In this document: positions 23,567 to 35,039 of the stretch, piece by piece
Numbering within the stretch: position 1 is the first letter of the stretch
Layout: every line of letters begins with the position of its first letter
Assembly: GCA_020747015.1 (NCBI GenBank)
Contig: JAGTJM010000006.1
Span: 558,001 to 622,000, forward strand
Reading direction: 5' to 3'
Source: Pyrenochaeta sp. MPI-SDFR-AT-0127
Taxonomy: Eukaryota; Ascomycota; Dothideomycetes; Pleosporales; Cucurbitariaceae
DNA: 64,000 bases
Notes under the pieces: generated by a model
The model's input: only the letters and a program-made list of their open reading frames with translations
Told to the model about the DNA's origin: nothing
Databases searched by the model: none
Translations under genes and position numbers: made by a program

Positions 23567-24723
23567 GATGAAATGTGATTTTGTAGGTCGAGATGATTTC
23601 GTGTTAGAGCTGTGTCAAGGCTAATTCGGAATTGTGCGTTGGAGTGAATGTGAGTGTGCAAGTGAGACTACAATGCCTTGATATAAGAAGGCATAGTCTA
23701 CGCGTCCTCAAGACACAGAGATCATAGACCAAGGCACAGCTTGTCGCAGTCAGACCAGCATGCATGGTGAGATCCATGCTTACGTAGCCCAGAACCCATG
23801 CCTCTGAAACGGGTGTTGCGCGAGGGCTTTACTGTCACGTCTTGGCAGCGAGCATATCCACAATGCCTAATGCAGAACCAAAGACGTGGGAGGATCTGAG
23901 AATTCAGTTCGGTGGCCTTGCAGATACCTGGGTGACAGCCGGGAGTCCCATATTGGCATAGCCCCTTGTTAGACAAGCTTACCTAGGCTGACTTGCTTGA
24001 TGCTTGTCAAACAAGAGACGGCCAAGCGAGGTGTTTCCTGCCAGTATGAGTAACGTGTGGAAAACCATCTACCGTATAATATCGCACCGAGCAGCATGGT
24101 TTAGGTCAAACACAATATGCCGATCGGCGCACCGCCGCAATGTATGGACGACAACTTCACGAAACTCCTTTTGAGGGCGAAGAACCTCTACGAAGGTTGC
24201 GGCGGAATATCCTTGAATTACTGAAGCAAGGTCTGGTTGTCACTTGGTCTCGCAGTTGCTCCAGTAAAGCTGGACCTGAGTGTTCTGAGGTTGAGACAAC
24301 AATTGCGACGATCAGACCACAAGAGGGAACAGTGACAATTGCCAGTGCCTGATGGGATCAACCGAAATCCTCTTACAATGTCTTCCGTCTTGTGGAGTAG
24401 CGATGTAATCGTTTGACAATCCCTCCGCAAAGTGGGTCAAACCTGGCGTGGATCAACAAGTTCGACCGAAGCCAAACCGAATGGCACATCCAAGTCAAAT
24501 TTTGAGACACAGTTAAGCACTCGCGAAGCAACGTTGAGCGGCTGTCAGGAGCGTCAGTGAAGAGCCAAGCAGGCCAAAAAGCGGATAGTGAGCAGTTTGG
24601 GCAACGAGGTGAAAGGCCACGTTGGCAGAGAAGTGCGCTACTTGATGCTGTTGTGTGAATGATGGGTGCGACTATAGATCTACTTGTCATTGCAACGCGG
24701 TCTCGGTGAGAACTGTTGTAGGG
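23567..24723. other. intergenic, divergent promoter region
   Basis: Spacer between the PEBP-like gene (minus) and the exonuclease gene (plus). Short frames only; no tRNA or repeat recognised. Confidence 0.45.
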
Positions 24724-26916
24724 ATGAACAGACTGGCGGCACTTGAGGTACAAGGGAACATCCACACCTCGCTGTGGCGGCCACGTGAGAGCGCGTTAGT
24801 GGATGGTCTGTGCCCCAGTAGGGTGATCTCTCACCTTCCACCCCTCAACCAGCACCAAGTATTATCGGCTGGACATTCTCCGTTGTGGGGTAGAATATCA
24901 GGAATGACGTCTGCTGTGTCAATTGGTGTTCAGTCAGGCAGTGTGGCGGATGTGAACAACGCGATACAGGTCCGGTGGCCGCTTGCATACTGTTTACAAC
25001 CTCCCAATATCAAGCAGCCATTACTTCAGACATATGGCTTTGACTCGAATCGACCGATACCCCTTCGATGGTGGAGTCACCGGCTCTATCGAGGCCCCGG
25101 AAACAAAGAAGTGGAGATATTATACAGCAGAACGAAAGCCCAATCCGAGATCGTTGCGCAGCATTTCCTCAACGAGCCTGTGCTTGGGTTTGACATGGAA
25201 TGGCCTTGGAATGACTGGAAGCGAAGCGACCTTCAAAATAAAGTAGGTTTGATACAAATTGCCTCCGAAAGTAAAGTTGGTCTATTCCACATTGGTCTGC
25301 ATCCTGGAAAGACAACAGACGACATTATCGCGCCAACGTTGCGACAGCTCCTCGAAGATCCAGCGATCGGCAAGGTTGGAGTCAATATCCTGAAGGCAGA
25401 TTTTGCTCGCCTTCACCGATTCTTCGGTCTTAACCCTAAGGGCGCTATCGAATCAAGCCACTTACATCGCCTTGTCAAATTCGGTGCTCGCAAGCCGGAA
25501 CTGGTCTCGGTCAAGCTCGTGAGCCTAGCTCATCAGGTTGAAGACCAACTTGGACTCCCATTGTACAAGGGAGATGTTAGAACCAGCAATTGGAGCAAGC
25601 CGCTGTCTAAAGATCAGATTAATTATGCCGCTGGAGATGCCTATGCTGGTTTCATGCTGTATCATTGTATGAACGCTCAGAGGCTTGCGATGAACCCTTC
25701 TCCACCCCTGCCAATCTACGCAGAAAAATATCCGAAAGGTAAGGCTTCAAAGGACGATCCGATTCTATTGGATGCTGGCAACGGCAGCATTATCACTTCA
25801 GAGGAATTCTTTGGCGTCAAAGCTGCGAAGAGTGCATACTCAGGAAATAAAGCCGAGTCACGGCAAAAAGTCCAAGTGCCTAAGCCGAGTGAAACCAGGG
25901 AACACCTTGACCGAGTTTCGCAAGCACTCTACGACGATTTGGTCATGCGACGAGCGACTCTGGCTGAGAACGCCAAAGTCCAGGCCTCGCGAATCCTTTC
26001 AGACAGTCTACTCGAATCCCTCGCACGCGAACGGCCTCTTGATGTTGAGAGTTTGCTTTCAATCAAGGGCATTGGGAGAGTACAACAACAGAAATATGGC
26101 CATGCATGGCTCGAGGTCATATCCCTTTTTCTAGCCACCAATGGCATGAGCCAGCCAGTAGCAGCTCTAAATGCTAGTTCTGTCGAAGCTCCCACCAATG
26201 CACTCGAGCAGGTGGTCATGGAGCTTCCACGTACGCCTCGCCATGGCAAAGCTCGGAGACAGAATGCCCAGCGACACTCAACAACCTCGTCTCCAGCTTT
26301 CGAAAGCCCACCTCCACGCACACCGCAACTGCCCACGGGCTTGTCGTTCACCTTGGCAGAGACCAATCTTGATGCCAAAGACACTGGAGCCGATGAAGAC
26401 GAACAGACCTACGATTCCGACGACTCTCTGCCCTCCTTGGACTTTGGGAGTCCATCTCGACGAACAAGTTCTCAGTTGAAGCGGAAACGAAGCAAAAGTC
26501 CAGCACGTGAGAATGAAGGGCCTACAGTGTCGCCACATCTGGCGCTGTGCACAGAGACTTGTCAGGACGAGCCTAGTGATCTACTTCCAGGGATGAAAAC
26601 TGCTGTAGACAAAGAACCGCTACACTATACGAGTACGACACGGTCAAACGTCGAGCCACTCACACCACGATCAAGTATCTCTCGAAACAAGCTTATGGCG
26701 TTTAGTAAACTGGTCACAAGCCAGCTTGCAAAGAGACCACCCTCTGCGCCTCCGATTGTAACCGATCACACACTGGATTTGATCATCAGGACTCGTCCTC
26801 GAACACAAGAAGATTTGGAGAAGATTCCAGGAATCGACAGTTTTCTTCTTGCCTGCCATCAGACGGATACGGATCTGTTGCGGAATATTATCAAGTTTGC
26901 ACCAGCTGGAACTTGA
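24724..26916 (+). CDS. 3'-5' exonuclease with HRDC domain (WRN exonuclease-like)
   Basis: About 731 residues in one exon. The DEDD exonuclease fold runs from roughly residue 135 to 320: FDMEW gives the first Asp and Glu, VNILKADFARL the next Asp, and NYAAGDAYA the last, as in RNase D/WRN-type enzymes. An HRDC helical domain follows near residues 400-465 (LLSIKGIGRVQQQKYGHAW), and a second weaker HRDC-like segment ends the protein (DLEKIPGIDSFLL). The linker is Ser/Pro-rich with RKRSKSPAR-like basic patches that may serve as nuclear signals. There is no helicase domain. Likely acts in nucleic acid processing or DNA repair. The N-terminus is uncertain: ATG 24724 was chosen, but ATG 24904 would also keep the whole domain. 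Confidence 0.82.
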   Translation: MNRLAALEVQGNIHTSLWRPRESALVDGLCPSRVISHLPPLNQHQVLSAGHSPLWGRISGMTSAVSIGVQSGSVADVNNAIQVRWPLAYCLQPPNIKQPLLQTYGFDSNRPIPLRWWSHRLYRGPGNKEVEILYSRTKAQSEIVAQHFLNEPVLGFDMEWPWNDWKRSDLQNKVGLIQIASESKVGLFHIGLHPGKTTDDIIAPTLRQLLEDPAIGKVGVNILKADFARLHRFFGLNPKGAIESSHLHRLVKFGARKPELVSVKLVSLAHQVEDQLGLPLYKGDVRTSNWSKPLSKDQINYAAGDAYAGFMLYHCMNAQRLAMNPSPPLPIYAEKYPKGKASKDDPILLDAGNGSIITSEEFFGVKAAKSAYSGNKAESRQKVQVPKPSETREHLDRVSQALYDDLVMRRATLAENAKVQASRILSDSLLESLARERPLDVESLLSIKGIGRVQQQKYGHAWLEVISLFLATNGMSQPVAALNASSVEAPTNALEQVVMELPRTPRHGKARRQNAQRHSTTSSPAFESPPPRTPQLPTGLSFTLAETNLDAKDTGADEDEQTYDSDDSLPSLDFGSPSRRTSSQLKRKRSKSPARENEGPTVSPHLALCTETCQDEPSDLLPGMKTAVDKEPLHYTSTTRSNVEPLTPRSSISRNKLMAFSKLVTSQLAKRPPSAPPIVTDHTLDLIIRTRPRTQEDLEKIPGIDSFLLACHQTDTDLLRNIIKFAPAGT

Positions 26917-28350
26917 TTGTCTAGCTTCACGAAGCTGTGAGACTATGCACATGGATGGATATCTGTCATGAAGACCATTATTCGTGTTGGTGTTCGAGGA
27001 AACAATATATGTGCATATAGGCTATGCGCAATTGGCGGATGCTTTTGTTCCTGGGATTCATGCAACATGTGAAAGCATAGAAGCTTGAGCAGGCGGCTGG
27101 ACATGGGCTGGAGTTTGCATATGATACCCACTCTATCTTCAAGTCAATTATAGACCATTTTATCCAGCACTATTGATTGTTTGCGCAATACTGACTGCGG
27201 GCGGCCAGTGGTCATATGAGTATGGCGACGTGGGAGCCTGAGCATGAAGGTCGGATGAAAGCCCGTCGTGCATGTGGGGCTAGCGTGACGCCCCCCCCCC
27301 CTGTACTCCAAACGTGACTGGTCGGGGAATTATACGGCTGGCGGCGTTCCAGCCGGGCGACGAATACGCGTTGAGGGAAGCATGCACCCGTCGACGACTA
27401 ATCAACGCTGAGGCCTCGGATGCTTGTGAAAAAGGGCAGCATTACGGGGGAGCAGGAGATTGAGCGGCGTGTCTAGCATTGTGCAGGTGCCGCACGACAC
27501 AATGGACAGATAAGAAGAGGAGCAGCTGGAGCGCTAGCATCAATGGCTCTCCTGGCCCGGCTTGCTCGAATGGATCCGCAGATGAAATTCCTGTTAAACG
27601 AGAGATCAGCTGCAGCCACCGAACATCCGCTAACACGGATCCTGACGTCGTGGTGTCGGCCTTTTGCACAGGGGCAGAGGGCAAGACAGGTCGCGACAGG
27701 CTGCACGCAGGCACCAGAGTGTGCCGTCCAGCACGCAATGCATGTGTGCTATATTGTTAGCGGGCGATTACCTTTCGTAACTATCAGCGATAACCTTTTC
27801 CAGCGCTCGGTTAACGGGTCCTGGTCGCTGGGAAATGGGCGCCAAGCAGCATGTGTGGCGTCGTTTGATGGTTTCGCGCAACATGTGATAGGATTGACAT
27901 GTGAGAATCATGGCTTTGTCGTGAAGCCCCAATCGCCGCGCGCTGGCGTCTCCCACACCTCGCTGCCGACCCTCACGATACACCGAAGCATTAGCCGGCC
28001 ATTTCGCCACTCTCCCAGCCTTTTGTCCAGTCGTGCCGCCATGTGCTGAGCCAGAGTGACGCTCGCTGCCCCTTGGACGACCTTGTCTGCGTCTGCGTCT
28101 GCAATCCTCGACGCTCCCCGACGCCGATAACGCAGAGCCGCCGCGGACTGGGCTTCCCCTTCCAGCATCCGTCCCCGACCCATTCCAGAGCATTACAACG
28201 GCGTCAAACGGAGATAGCGACACCAAGGCAATTATCCGCGAGCTGCCAACGAAATATCGCAAACGATTTTGCGCTTCTGTGAATCATCGTGGGGTAAGCC
28301 GCCCGCGCCGTCAATCGTCACTCGTCACTCCCACGGACGAAAAATACACA
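26917..28350. other. intergenic, promoter of OPI1/CCG-8 gene
   Basis: 1.4 kb upstream of a plus-strand gene, including a C11 run at 27291-27301. Overlapping frames of 80-170 codons occur on both strands between 27440 and 28260 because the DNA is GC-rich and short of stop codons; none has a recognisable domain. Confidence 0.45.
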
Positions 28351-30181
28351 ATGCAGCACGAACACCAGCAACAGCGTCCCCCGCCGCCCGCCTACGCTCA
28401 GCATGAACCCGAGTCTTTCCACCTGCCGTCAGTACCAACACACGTTCCCCAGACGCAGCCGAGCAGTGGACGCCTGCCGGGCATCAGGGCGCTAGATCTT
28501 CCGGAGACCAAGGCGACTCGCCATACCCCGCGCAATTCCATAGAGCTCAGTCCTCGGACGCAATGGGGGGTCCTGCCGAGTCTGAACAGTGCGACTTTTC
28601 CGAGGGTGCCTGATGGCTTACCGCGCGAGGATGTGGGGAGCCCCATGGACACCGCAAGCGTGCTGAGTGCAACAGATGACGGCATGCCGGAGAGGAGGGA
28701 GACAAGCGTCAGTATAGACGACCCGGACGTGCGATTGGCGGCGGAGGCGTTGAGTGGACTGGGCAATCCTGGTGCGTATTCTCGACGGGCGCTGCAAGCA
28801 TAGCGCGTCATGCCGGCTAGATGTGTTCATGTAACTGACTGTGCCAGACTTTGTTCGCTCACCAACAGCACGATCGCTCACTCTATCGGCTCGTGAATCC
28901 ACTGCAGATCCAGAGCCACTCCTCTCACTCATCACCTCGAACCACCCATGGCTCGGAGGCACCATCAACGGCTCCATCTCTGCCTACAACACAACCAAAG
29001 GCTACACTCCTCGCTTCGTGCAATATGGCGCCGAGCTGATTGAGCGCAACATTGGGTCGCCCATGGTGAATACTGTCTCGTCAGTGGGCCGCAGAACAGG
29101 CATGGAGAAGAACATTCGAAGATACTTGGGTGAGGTACATCGACGGCCAAGCGATCTCGAGGCGGGAGACGGAGAGGCGTCGAGGAGCAAACGGCAGAGG
29201 ATAGCCAGCCCAGCCGACGATGCGATGGATGTCGACGATGCACTAGCTGCGTCACGGACAAGAGGTGGATCACAATCCTCGTCTCAGTCCTTGTACGCCG
29301 AGTCCCTACCCGCATACGACGACCAACGGTCTCCAAACTACGAAGAGTCTATCCTCTCCCCGGAGCCATCTATAGCCGGAAAAGAAGTCAGCCAACGATC
29401 CCACACACCGCAAGACCGCCGCGTAAACTGGCCTACACAACTCATAATGACAACATCCGGCCTCGGAGTCGCCCTCTCCGATACCTCTCTCCGCTCGCTC
29501 AAACAATGTCTCAGCCTCTTGCGCAGCGCAACAACACATATCGACTCGGTCATGCGCGCTTTGACACTGGTCCTCGAAGAGTACGAAACTGCCCTGAAGA
29601 ATCGACGACAGAGTGATGAAGAAGCTACAGTTGACGAGAAGGGGATGCAGAGAATGGAGGGCACCATGGCGGAGATGGGCTTGGATGACGCGGATAAGGA
29701 CGTTCAGGTCAGACGAATTGCAGACCGCATCAAGGCGCTCTCATCCGATATTTGGACGACGCTGCAAGGCGTTGTGCAATCTGTCAGCCGGTACACTGGT
29801 GGCGCACTTCCTCAGAACGCAAGCCATGTTGTACGCTCACAACTTATGTCTGTACCCCAACGGTGGCAGCTTGCAGGACGAAACGCGACCAGTGGCAGCC
29901 AGGACGCTGAGAATGCGGGAGGCGAGGAGGTCAGAGGCGCCAATCGCATGCTAGCATTCGCAAAGGAGGGTCTTGATATGATGGGCCAGATCACCACCGT
30001 CGTTGACGGCACCGTTCAGAGCGCAGAGAGCTGGCTTACCAGGATCGGACGACGGACCCCAGGAAGCCAGACCGGCGAGGGATCGAATGGCGTAAATAGT
30101 GCATTCGAGGCTGGCAGGGAGAAGACACCGCTTGCACTTACAAACACGGATGCAGGATATCAGATGAGCGAGAAGAAATAA
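28351..30181 (+). CDS. Opi1-family transcriptional repressor (CCG-8-like)
   Basis: Exons 28351-28771 and 28848-30181 give 584 residues. Recognised by the Opi1 region: LPGIRALDLPE near the start, DFVRSPTARSLTLSARES, and GYTPRFVQYGAELIERNIGS followed by the helical part with VNWPTQLIMTTSGLGVALSD and LKQCLSLLRSATTHID. In yeast, Opi1 represses inositol and phospholipid genes; in Neurospora the homologue is the clock-controlled protein CCG-8, linking lipid metabolism and drug response. The intron (GTGCGT ... GCCAG) joins NP to DFVRS in phase. The frame extends upstream to 28279 with a GTG, but the first ATG is 28351. A basic KRQR stretch near residue 240 may be a nuclear signal. Confidence 0.85.
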
Positions 30182-32427
30182 GGCGACAAACTCAAAAAGA
30201 AAAAAGGAGTCTAAGCACGGGGTTTTCGGATGGCGCAGAAGCTAGAGGGGAGGATTGCAGCGATATATGCAGCGGTAACATACCCCAGCGAATTTCTTTT
30301 GTCTCTATGTACAGCAAGGCGTTTCTCGAGATCAGGCTTGGAAGAGCTGTCTGGTGGCACGGCATCGTCAAGGTGAATTAGGGCTAGGGTTTTCTTTGGC
30401 ACAACATTTTCTTTTCTCTATTGGAAAAATGTTAGATTCATTCCATTAGCCATAGGGGGTTCTTTTCTTTCTACTCTTCTTCACCTGTTCCCACTATTAG
30501 TGTTTCCCTTGGCTCGTGGCTACAGTCGTCATGAAGTCTTGTTTTACTTTGAGCGACGTGAAGACGAGAACTAGGAATTTAAAAACCTTCTCCTATCCAC
30601 AATCCTGATATCTACTGTCACACTGCCATACCTGAACACAATGTGCACCACCAGGAAGAATGCACAAAAAGAGAACCAAAACATCCCTAAACCTAGTACG
30701 AGGAGAGAAACCCCGGGACCCAACATACCCCGTCCTCTTTCCGCTCCAATCCGTACCACTGCCCTCTTCCGTCCTACCCTCTCTCAATCATTCCCCCGAA
30801 TTTCACCCAATCTCAACGCATCATGTCCCTCCACTCCTCGCGGCTGTGCACACACCCCGCGTCCCCCTTACCCGTTCGGGAAGAGACGCCAAGCAGCGTA
30901 CTCGGGGAACATGGGCCACAAGCGCAAGGCTTCCTCCAGCCTTGCGCGCGCGCGTCCCCTCGACACGAGACGAGGCTCACTTCTGCGCTGTTTTTTCCGT
31001 CACCCTAACGCACTCAAGGGCAACGGGGTTGCGCAGCTTGTGTATCTCTACCTTTTTTTTTGCAGTCTGTGTTGGGGGGCGCATGCCAGCTTTAGCTCTG
31101 GGGGGCATTGGAGGATAGTTTTTTTTGGGGGGGGGGGGTGGGGAGGGCGGATTTGTCGGATGCGAGGAGTACGCTTATTCCCCATTCCCGCCATAAACTA
31201 TTTTGTTTCGCAAAGTCCGGAGCTTTGAGTTTGCGTGTCGCCGCAGAAATCGGGGCTTGTATTATGCCGATTATCTTTTTTTTTCGAGAAAAGGTTTAGG
31301 TACAGAAAACAATCTTACTATGCTTGGGGAGGGAGGGGGGGGGGATCTATTCCCCCGACTCTGAACTTTGAGCAGAGCTGATTGGAAGGAAAGAAGGAAA
31401 GATTAGAATTATTAGAATTTTGTCCTAAGCAAGAAACGGAAAAAACGGAAAATCGTCAGCTGGAACGTCTCAGATGTTCGTCGTACTTCGGATTTTAAAG
31501 AAAGATCACTCTCTTTTTTGGCCCCCTCGTTCCTTCCTTCCCTTCATTGCGCAAAATGCGAAATAGGTGGGAGTGTTTCATTCTCACACATAACAAAACG
31601 TAGGCACAGACTAAGACTAAGACATGAATAGTAATAAAAGTAGAACTAGTCTTTCCCTATTTCTGCTGACCGCGCGTAGTTCAGCAGGCTGCTCGCTCGC
31701 TCCGAGGCGCTGGGTCCAGGGGGTGGGATTGTTTGTTTTATTGCCGATCGTTTGGGGTGGTTTTTATTATCTTAGCGATTTTTATTACTCGGTGTCACCG
31801 TGTCGGTGGAGACGAGACATTTGGGGACCAGGGGGGGCGCGCAACCGGTGAACCGAAACTAGAAAACTTGAGTTAGGCTCACTTTCTTGGGAGAATGGAG
31901 GGAATATGAGCTAGGTAAGCAGGATTCAAAGAAAGCACAGGAGATAATTGCGCGTGAATATTTTGAAGAATTATTTGGGTTGGGTTTCTTATTGGATGTG
32001 TGAGAACTGACAGTGACATTGGGGGCCTGTATCACAAGTTTGGGGTACGGGAAAATAAACAAGTGTGGAAAAGTAGAGGGTTAGGTGAAGAGTAGGATTT
32101 CATTACAGGCGTGTTATCTACTATACGAGTGTGTGTGCTATAGAAGGAACGTGCGGTGTGATGGCTGATGTCCAGCTCTTGTCTGTACCCCTGAAGCTCC
32201 TGTACGACCAATGCGTTGTGTTAGGTTCTGCGATGTCCTTTTTAGGATCGCATCGCGCGCGCCGTCATCTTCCATAATTGTACATGTTGGGGGGATCTCG
32301 TGTTGCGGAACATTGCAGGAAAGCGAAGCGTAGGTGGTGTCTGTGGGGTGCTCTCCTGTTCCTTGGTTGTCTTTCCGCTGTTTACCGTGATCCAATCTTT
32401 CGGATCTCGGGTCGCGTGTCTGCACGC
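30182..32427. other. gene-poor stretch with G- and T-rich tracts
   Basis: 2.2 kb with no convincing gene. Notable are T8 then G12 at 31119-31138, followed by TGGGG and GGG, and G4-A-G3-A-G10 at 31326-31344, plus several T8-T9 runs and a G7 at 31831. Frames here, such as 195 codons at 30641-31228, run through homopolymers and look accidental. The left part is probably the OPI1-like 3' UTR. Confidence 0.45.
31119..31344 (+). other. G-rich tracts, possible G-quadruplex
   Basis: Two clusters of G-runs, 31127-31147 and 31326-31344, each able to supply four G3 blocks with short loops. Direct sequence observation; structure is inference. Such runs are also prone to sequencing error. Confidence 0.5.
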
Positions 32428-32586
32428 TTACTTCCCCGTCTGCGGGCTAGTCGGGTTCGAGTTTGACGTATTCGAACTCGTGTTGGCGGAGGTTTGAGGC
32501 TGAAAGAATGGATGTGAGGTGTCCCCGCCTGGCGAAGGCGTGCTTGTGACCTGGAAGGGAGCGAAGCGGATCGGAGGGAAAGACAT
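32428..32586 (-). CDS. possible small Ser/Pro/Thr-rich protein, 52 aa
   Basis: Short frame starting MSFPPIRFAPFQ and ending SPQTGK, rich in Ser, Thr, Asn and Pro. I do not recognise it. Reasons to list it: the start has a good context (TTGCACC before ATG), a pyrimidine-rich leader precedes it, a TATATA element lies at 32742-32748 about 155 bases upstream, and about two thirds of codons end in G or C. It has no signal peptide or membrane segment and would be disordered. It could equally be an upstream ORF or chance frame in a non-coding transcript. Confidence 0.35.
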   Translation of the reverse strand: MSFPPIRFAPFQVTSTPSPGGDTSHPFFQPQTSANTSSNTSNSNPTSPQTGK

Positions 32587-33851
32587 GGTGCAATTGCTCG
32601 TTGCGTAGTGTTGATGAAGAATTGCGAAGACTTGGGGAGCATCCACAGTAGACTGCTGTATAGAACTGAGTAGGATTGAAGAGTGTGAAGGTGGTGAATC
32701 GACTGGAGGGTAATGGTACTAGAATGACGCCGACCACCCCCAATATATAGAGCTCTGTACACTGAGACACACCGGGATAGATGGATGAGATAAAGCGATG
32801 GCGGCGTTTCTGTACGCGGTGACTCCGTTGAGCGTGCTCAGTATGAGTCTGCCTCATACGCGCTCTCCGAGAGCTGTTCGCATGTCTAAATATGGTTACA
32901 CTTACGCTGAATTCACGCTCGCACATGACTTCGCGTCGCGTTTTTCGTAATGGCCTTACGAACTGACGTATGAGAGCCTGACGTTCCAGGTCTAGCGATT
33001 ACTCTCATGCGGAGTGACGATCTGCCTCGTCCGCCTACCAAGGCACATAGGTTCTCTCGATACCGAATGTTTGTAGCTTAGGAGTGTGCTCCATGCGTGC
33101 TGATTGGTGATTTGGCAGCATTGGGAGCTGATCTCTGGTTCTCTGGAACGCTTCCAACTGGTGTGCGACGGGTGGCCTTAAAGGATCTTTGGTCCTCTGC
33201 TGCGATACAATGAGTACCCTTTTGACGATAGAACTTATGGGATGCAGAGAGTAAATTGATGCAAGGAACGATGTCATCGCAGTCAAGGAATTCGTGAACA
33301 GTATCAATCCATGTTGAATAGTAGAGCTGCAATTGGTGAGTTTGTGAAGACATACAGTTGTTGAAGTTGTGGTTGAGTAATCATGGCTTGGCTCGAGGAG
33401 CTCTCAGCGCTGAGAGAGGTTGGGTTGGGATGACAGGCGCGGCCGCCAAAAACCTTCGTGGGATGTGTCATCCTTGAGAATGCCTACGGCCGCACGGCGT
33501 AGCAAATGAGAGTGAGACTTGAGCAAGGGCAGCTGAAGAATCTGCATTGTAGAATGTACTCATGTGCAAGGCCTAACATTTGATGAATCCCCAGACGTTG
33601 CACAGTGAGGGCGACGAGTAAGGGTTCTCGAGACTCTATGCTTCGATCAATTGTGGGGGACTATCATAGAACATGGACAGACGCCAAGACGATGTCCGCG
33701 GAAGGCAACACGAGGCGAATGGCTGAGATGTAGAGGATGCAAGTAGCGGTCTGGCGGCTTGTGTCGGGACACTCTGCTTGCAAGATGAAATTCGACGCCG
33801 CCCTTTCTTGAAGACTGGACCTGGATGGGAGCGGGAACTAATGTATTTCGT
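32587..33851. other. intergenic, nothing identified
   Basis: Apart from the TATA-like box noted separately, only short frames. A 91-codon minus frame at 33078-33353 begins after a leader-like CA-rich stretch but shows no recognisable feature. Confidence 0.4.
32741..32750 (-). promoter_or_regulatory. TATA-like box for the small gene
   Basis: CTATATATTG on the minus strand, followed by a CT-rich stretch typical of fungal core promoters. It supports transcription toward lower coordinates. Confidence 0.35.
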
Positions 33852-34127
33852 ATGAGTGAAGATGAGTCAAATCGGGCAGCGGACGGGATTGCCGTAGAAG
33901 GAGTTCGGAAGTCGGTGCCAAGACGGAGGGGAGCAGACTCTGAACTTGTTTCAGAATGGATAGCGCGCATCAGATTGTTGTTGGAAGAATACACTCGGCA
34001 TGTGGGGAGCGAAGAGCGAGCCTTTGATATGGAGTATAGTCTGGATTTCGGGCATCTGATGCGGAGTGAGACTCCGCAAGACTCCGCCAGGCCCCGCCTC
34101 GACAAACTTTTCACTCTTGGAGAATGA
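33852..34127 (+). CDS. doubtful small hypothetical protein, 91 aa
   Basis: A frame starting MSEDESNRAADG with a helical-looking middle (SELVSEWIARIRLLLEEY). Composition is protein-like, more so than the overlapping 164-codon frame on the other strand. No family recognised, no clear promoter, and no intron evidence. It may be a remnant or chance frame. Confidence 0.22.
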   Translation: MSEDESNRAADGIAVEGVRKSVPRRRGADSELVSEWIARIRLLLEEYTRHVGSEERAFDMEYSLDFGHLMRSETPQDSARPRLDKLFTLGE

Positions 34128-35039
34128 AGGCCAGCGTACATGCCAATCTACTTCGGTCTGTCTCGCCATAATGGGCCGGCATTGAAAGAATGCGATGCGG
34201 TCGGAGTGGGCATGACTCGTGCCAAGCTAGCCCAACGGCAGCCGCTGACAAACGCAATGTGGAGCCGGTGGGATGGTTTTGCATCAGATATCAGCCCTAG
34301 GAACACATGGGTCTAGTGGAAGATGACTGTTTAGTCGTGGTTGCTGGGAGCTGCTAGTCCCCGAGGACGACTGTTTTGTTTGATTCGGGACGGCCTTGCA
34401 GCTGACTCTGGAAGCGGCTCTCGGGTGTGTAGAGAGATGGGCTTCACCAAAGCCTGACGTCACCAGAAGGCGGCCAATTGAAGCAATACTGGCCCTCCCG
34501 CAGAGCGCCCGAAGCGGCCAGCAGTTGCTGAGACAGGGATCGCAGGGGTGGTGTCGCTGTCGTGTATGACTGCCAGAAATTGACCGGTGACAGAATGACT
34601 CTTGAATGCATACGTAGTAGTCTGCGCACTTGCTTTGGGTCGAGCAATGTGCTCGCTCCCAGATAAAGCGAGCCTCCGCGCGAAGCAGTCCGCTGAACAA
34701 TAACGCTCCCGTCCTAAATAACTAGTGATCTACCTAGCCGCTGGCGGTGCGCCGTCTTCCAAGAAGGCCTCGTAACTACTTTGAGCACTGCAGACCCACA
34801 CTCTTATCTCCGAACACTAGCAACTTTGTCGCATCCTTTGCTCTGGCCTATTTTCTTTAGCCGTGCTAAGATCTGCGACTTGCCGCCCTTTTTTTCTGTG
34901 ACTTCTCTCGGTCGGTCCGGCTACATACATTCCTTTTATATAGTTGGCCGTGTTCGCACCTGCAGTGTGGTAAGACGAGTCCTTCTCCCCCACAACACAG
35001 GGCAACCACACTATTCCCGCCCAGGGTGCACCCGGCGCC
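34128..35039. promoter_or_regulatory. upstream region of the ABC transporter
   Basis: Promoter and leader of the ABC transporter. A TATATAG element occurs near 34938, about 100 bases before the start codon. No coding sequence identified. Confidence 0.45.

Noticed and set aside
27543..28262. Overlapping frames of 168 (+) and 164 (-) codons
   Set aside because: GC-rich promoter DNA with few stop codons; protein composition is random and no start context or introns support a gene.
30641..31228. 195-codon plus-strand frame
   Set aside because: Runs through T and G homopolymers, has no domain and overlaps another equally long frame. It looks accidental.
33647..34141. 164-codon minus-strand frame
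   Set aside because: Arg/Ser-rich random composition; the opposite strand gives a more protein-like frame, itself only a weak candidate.
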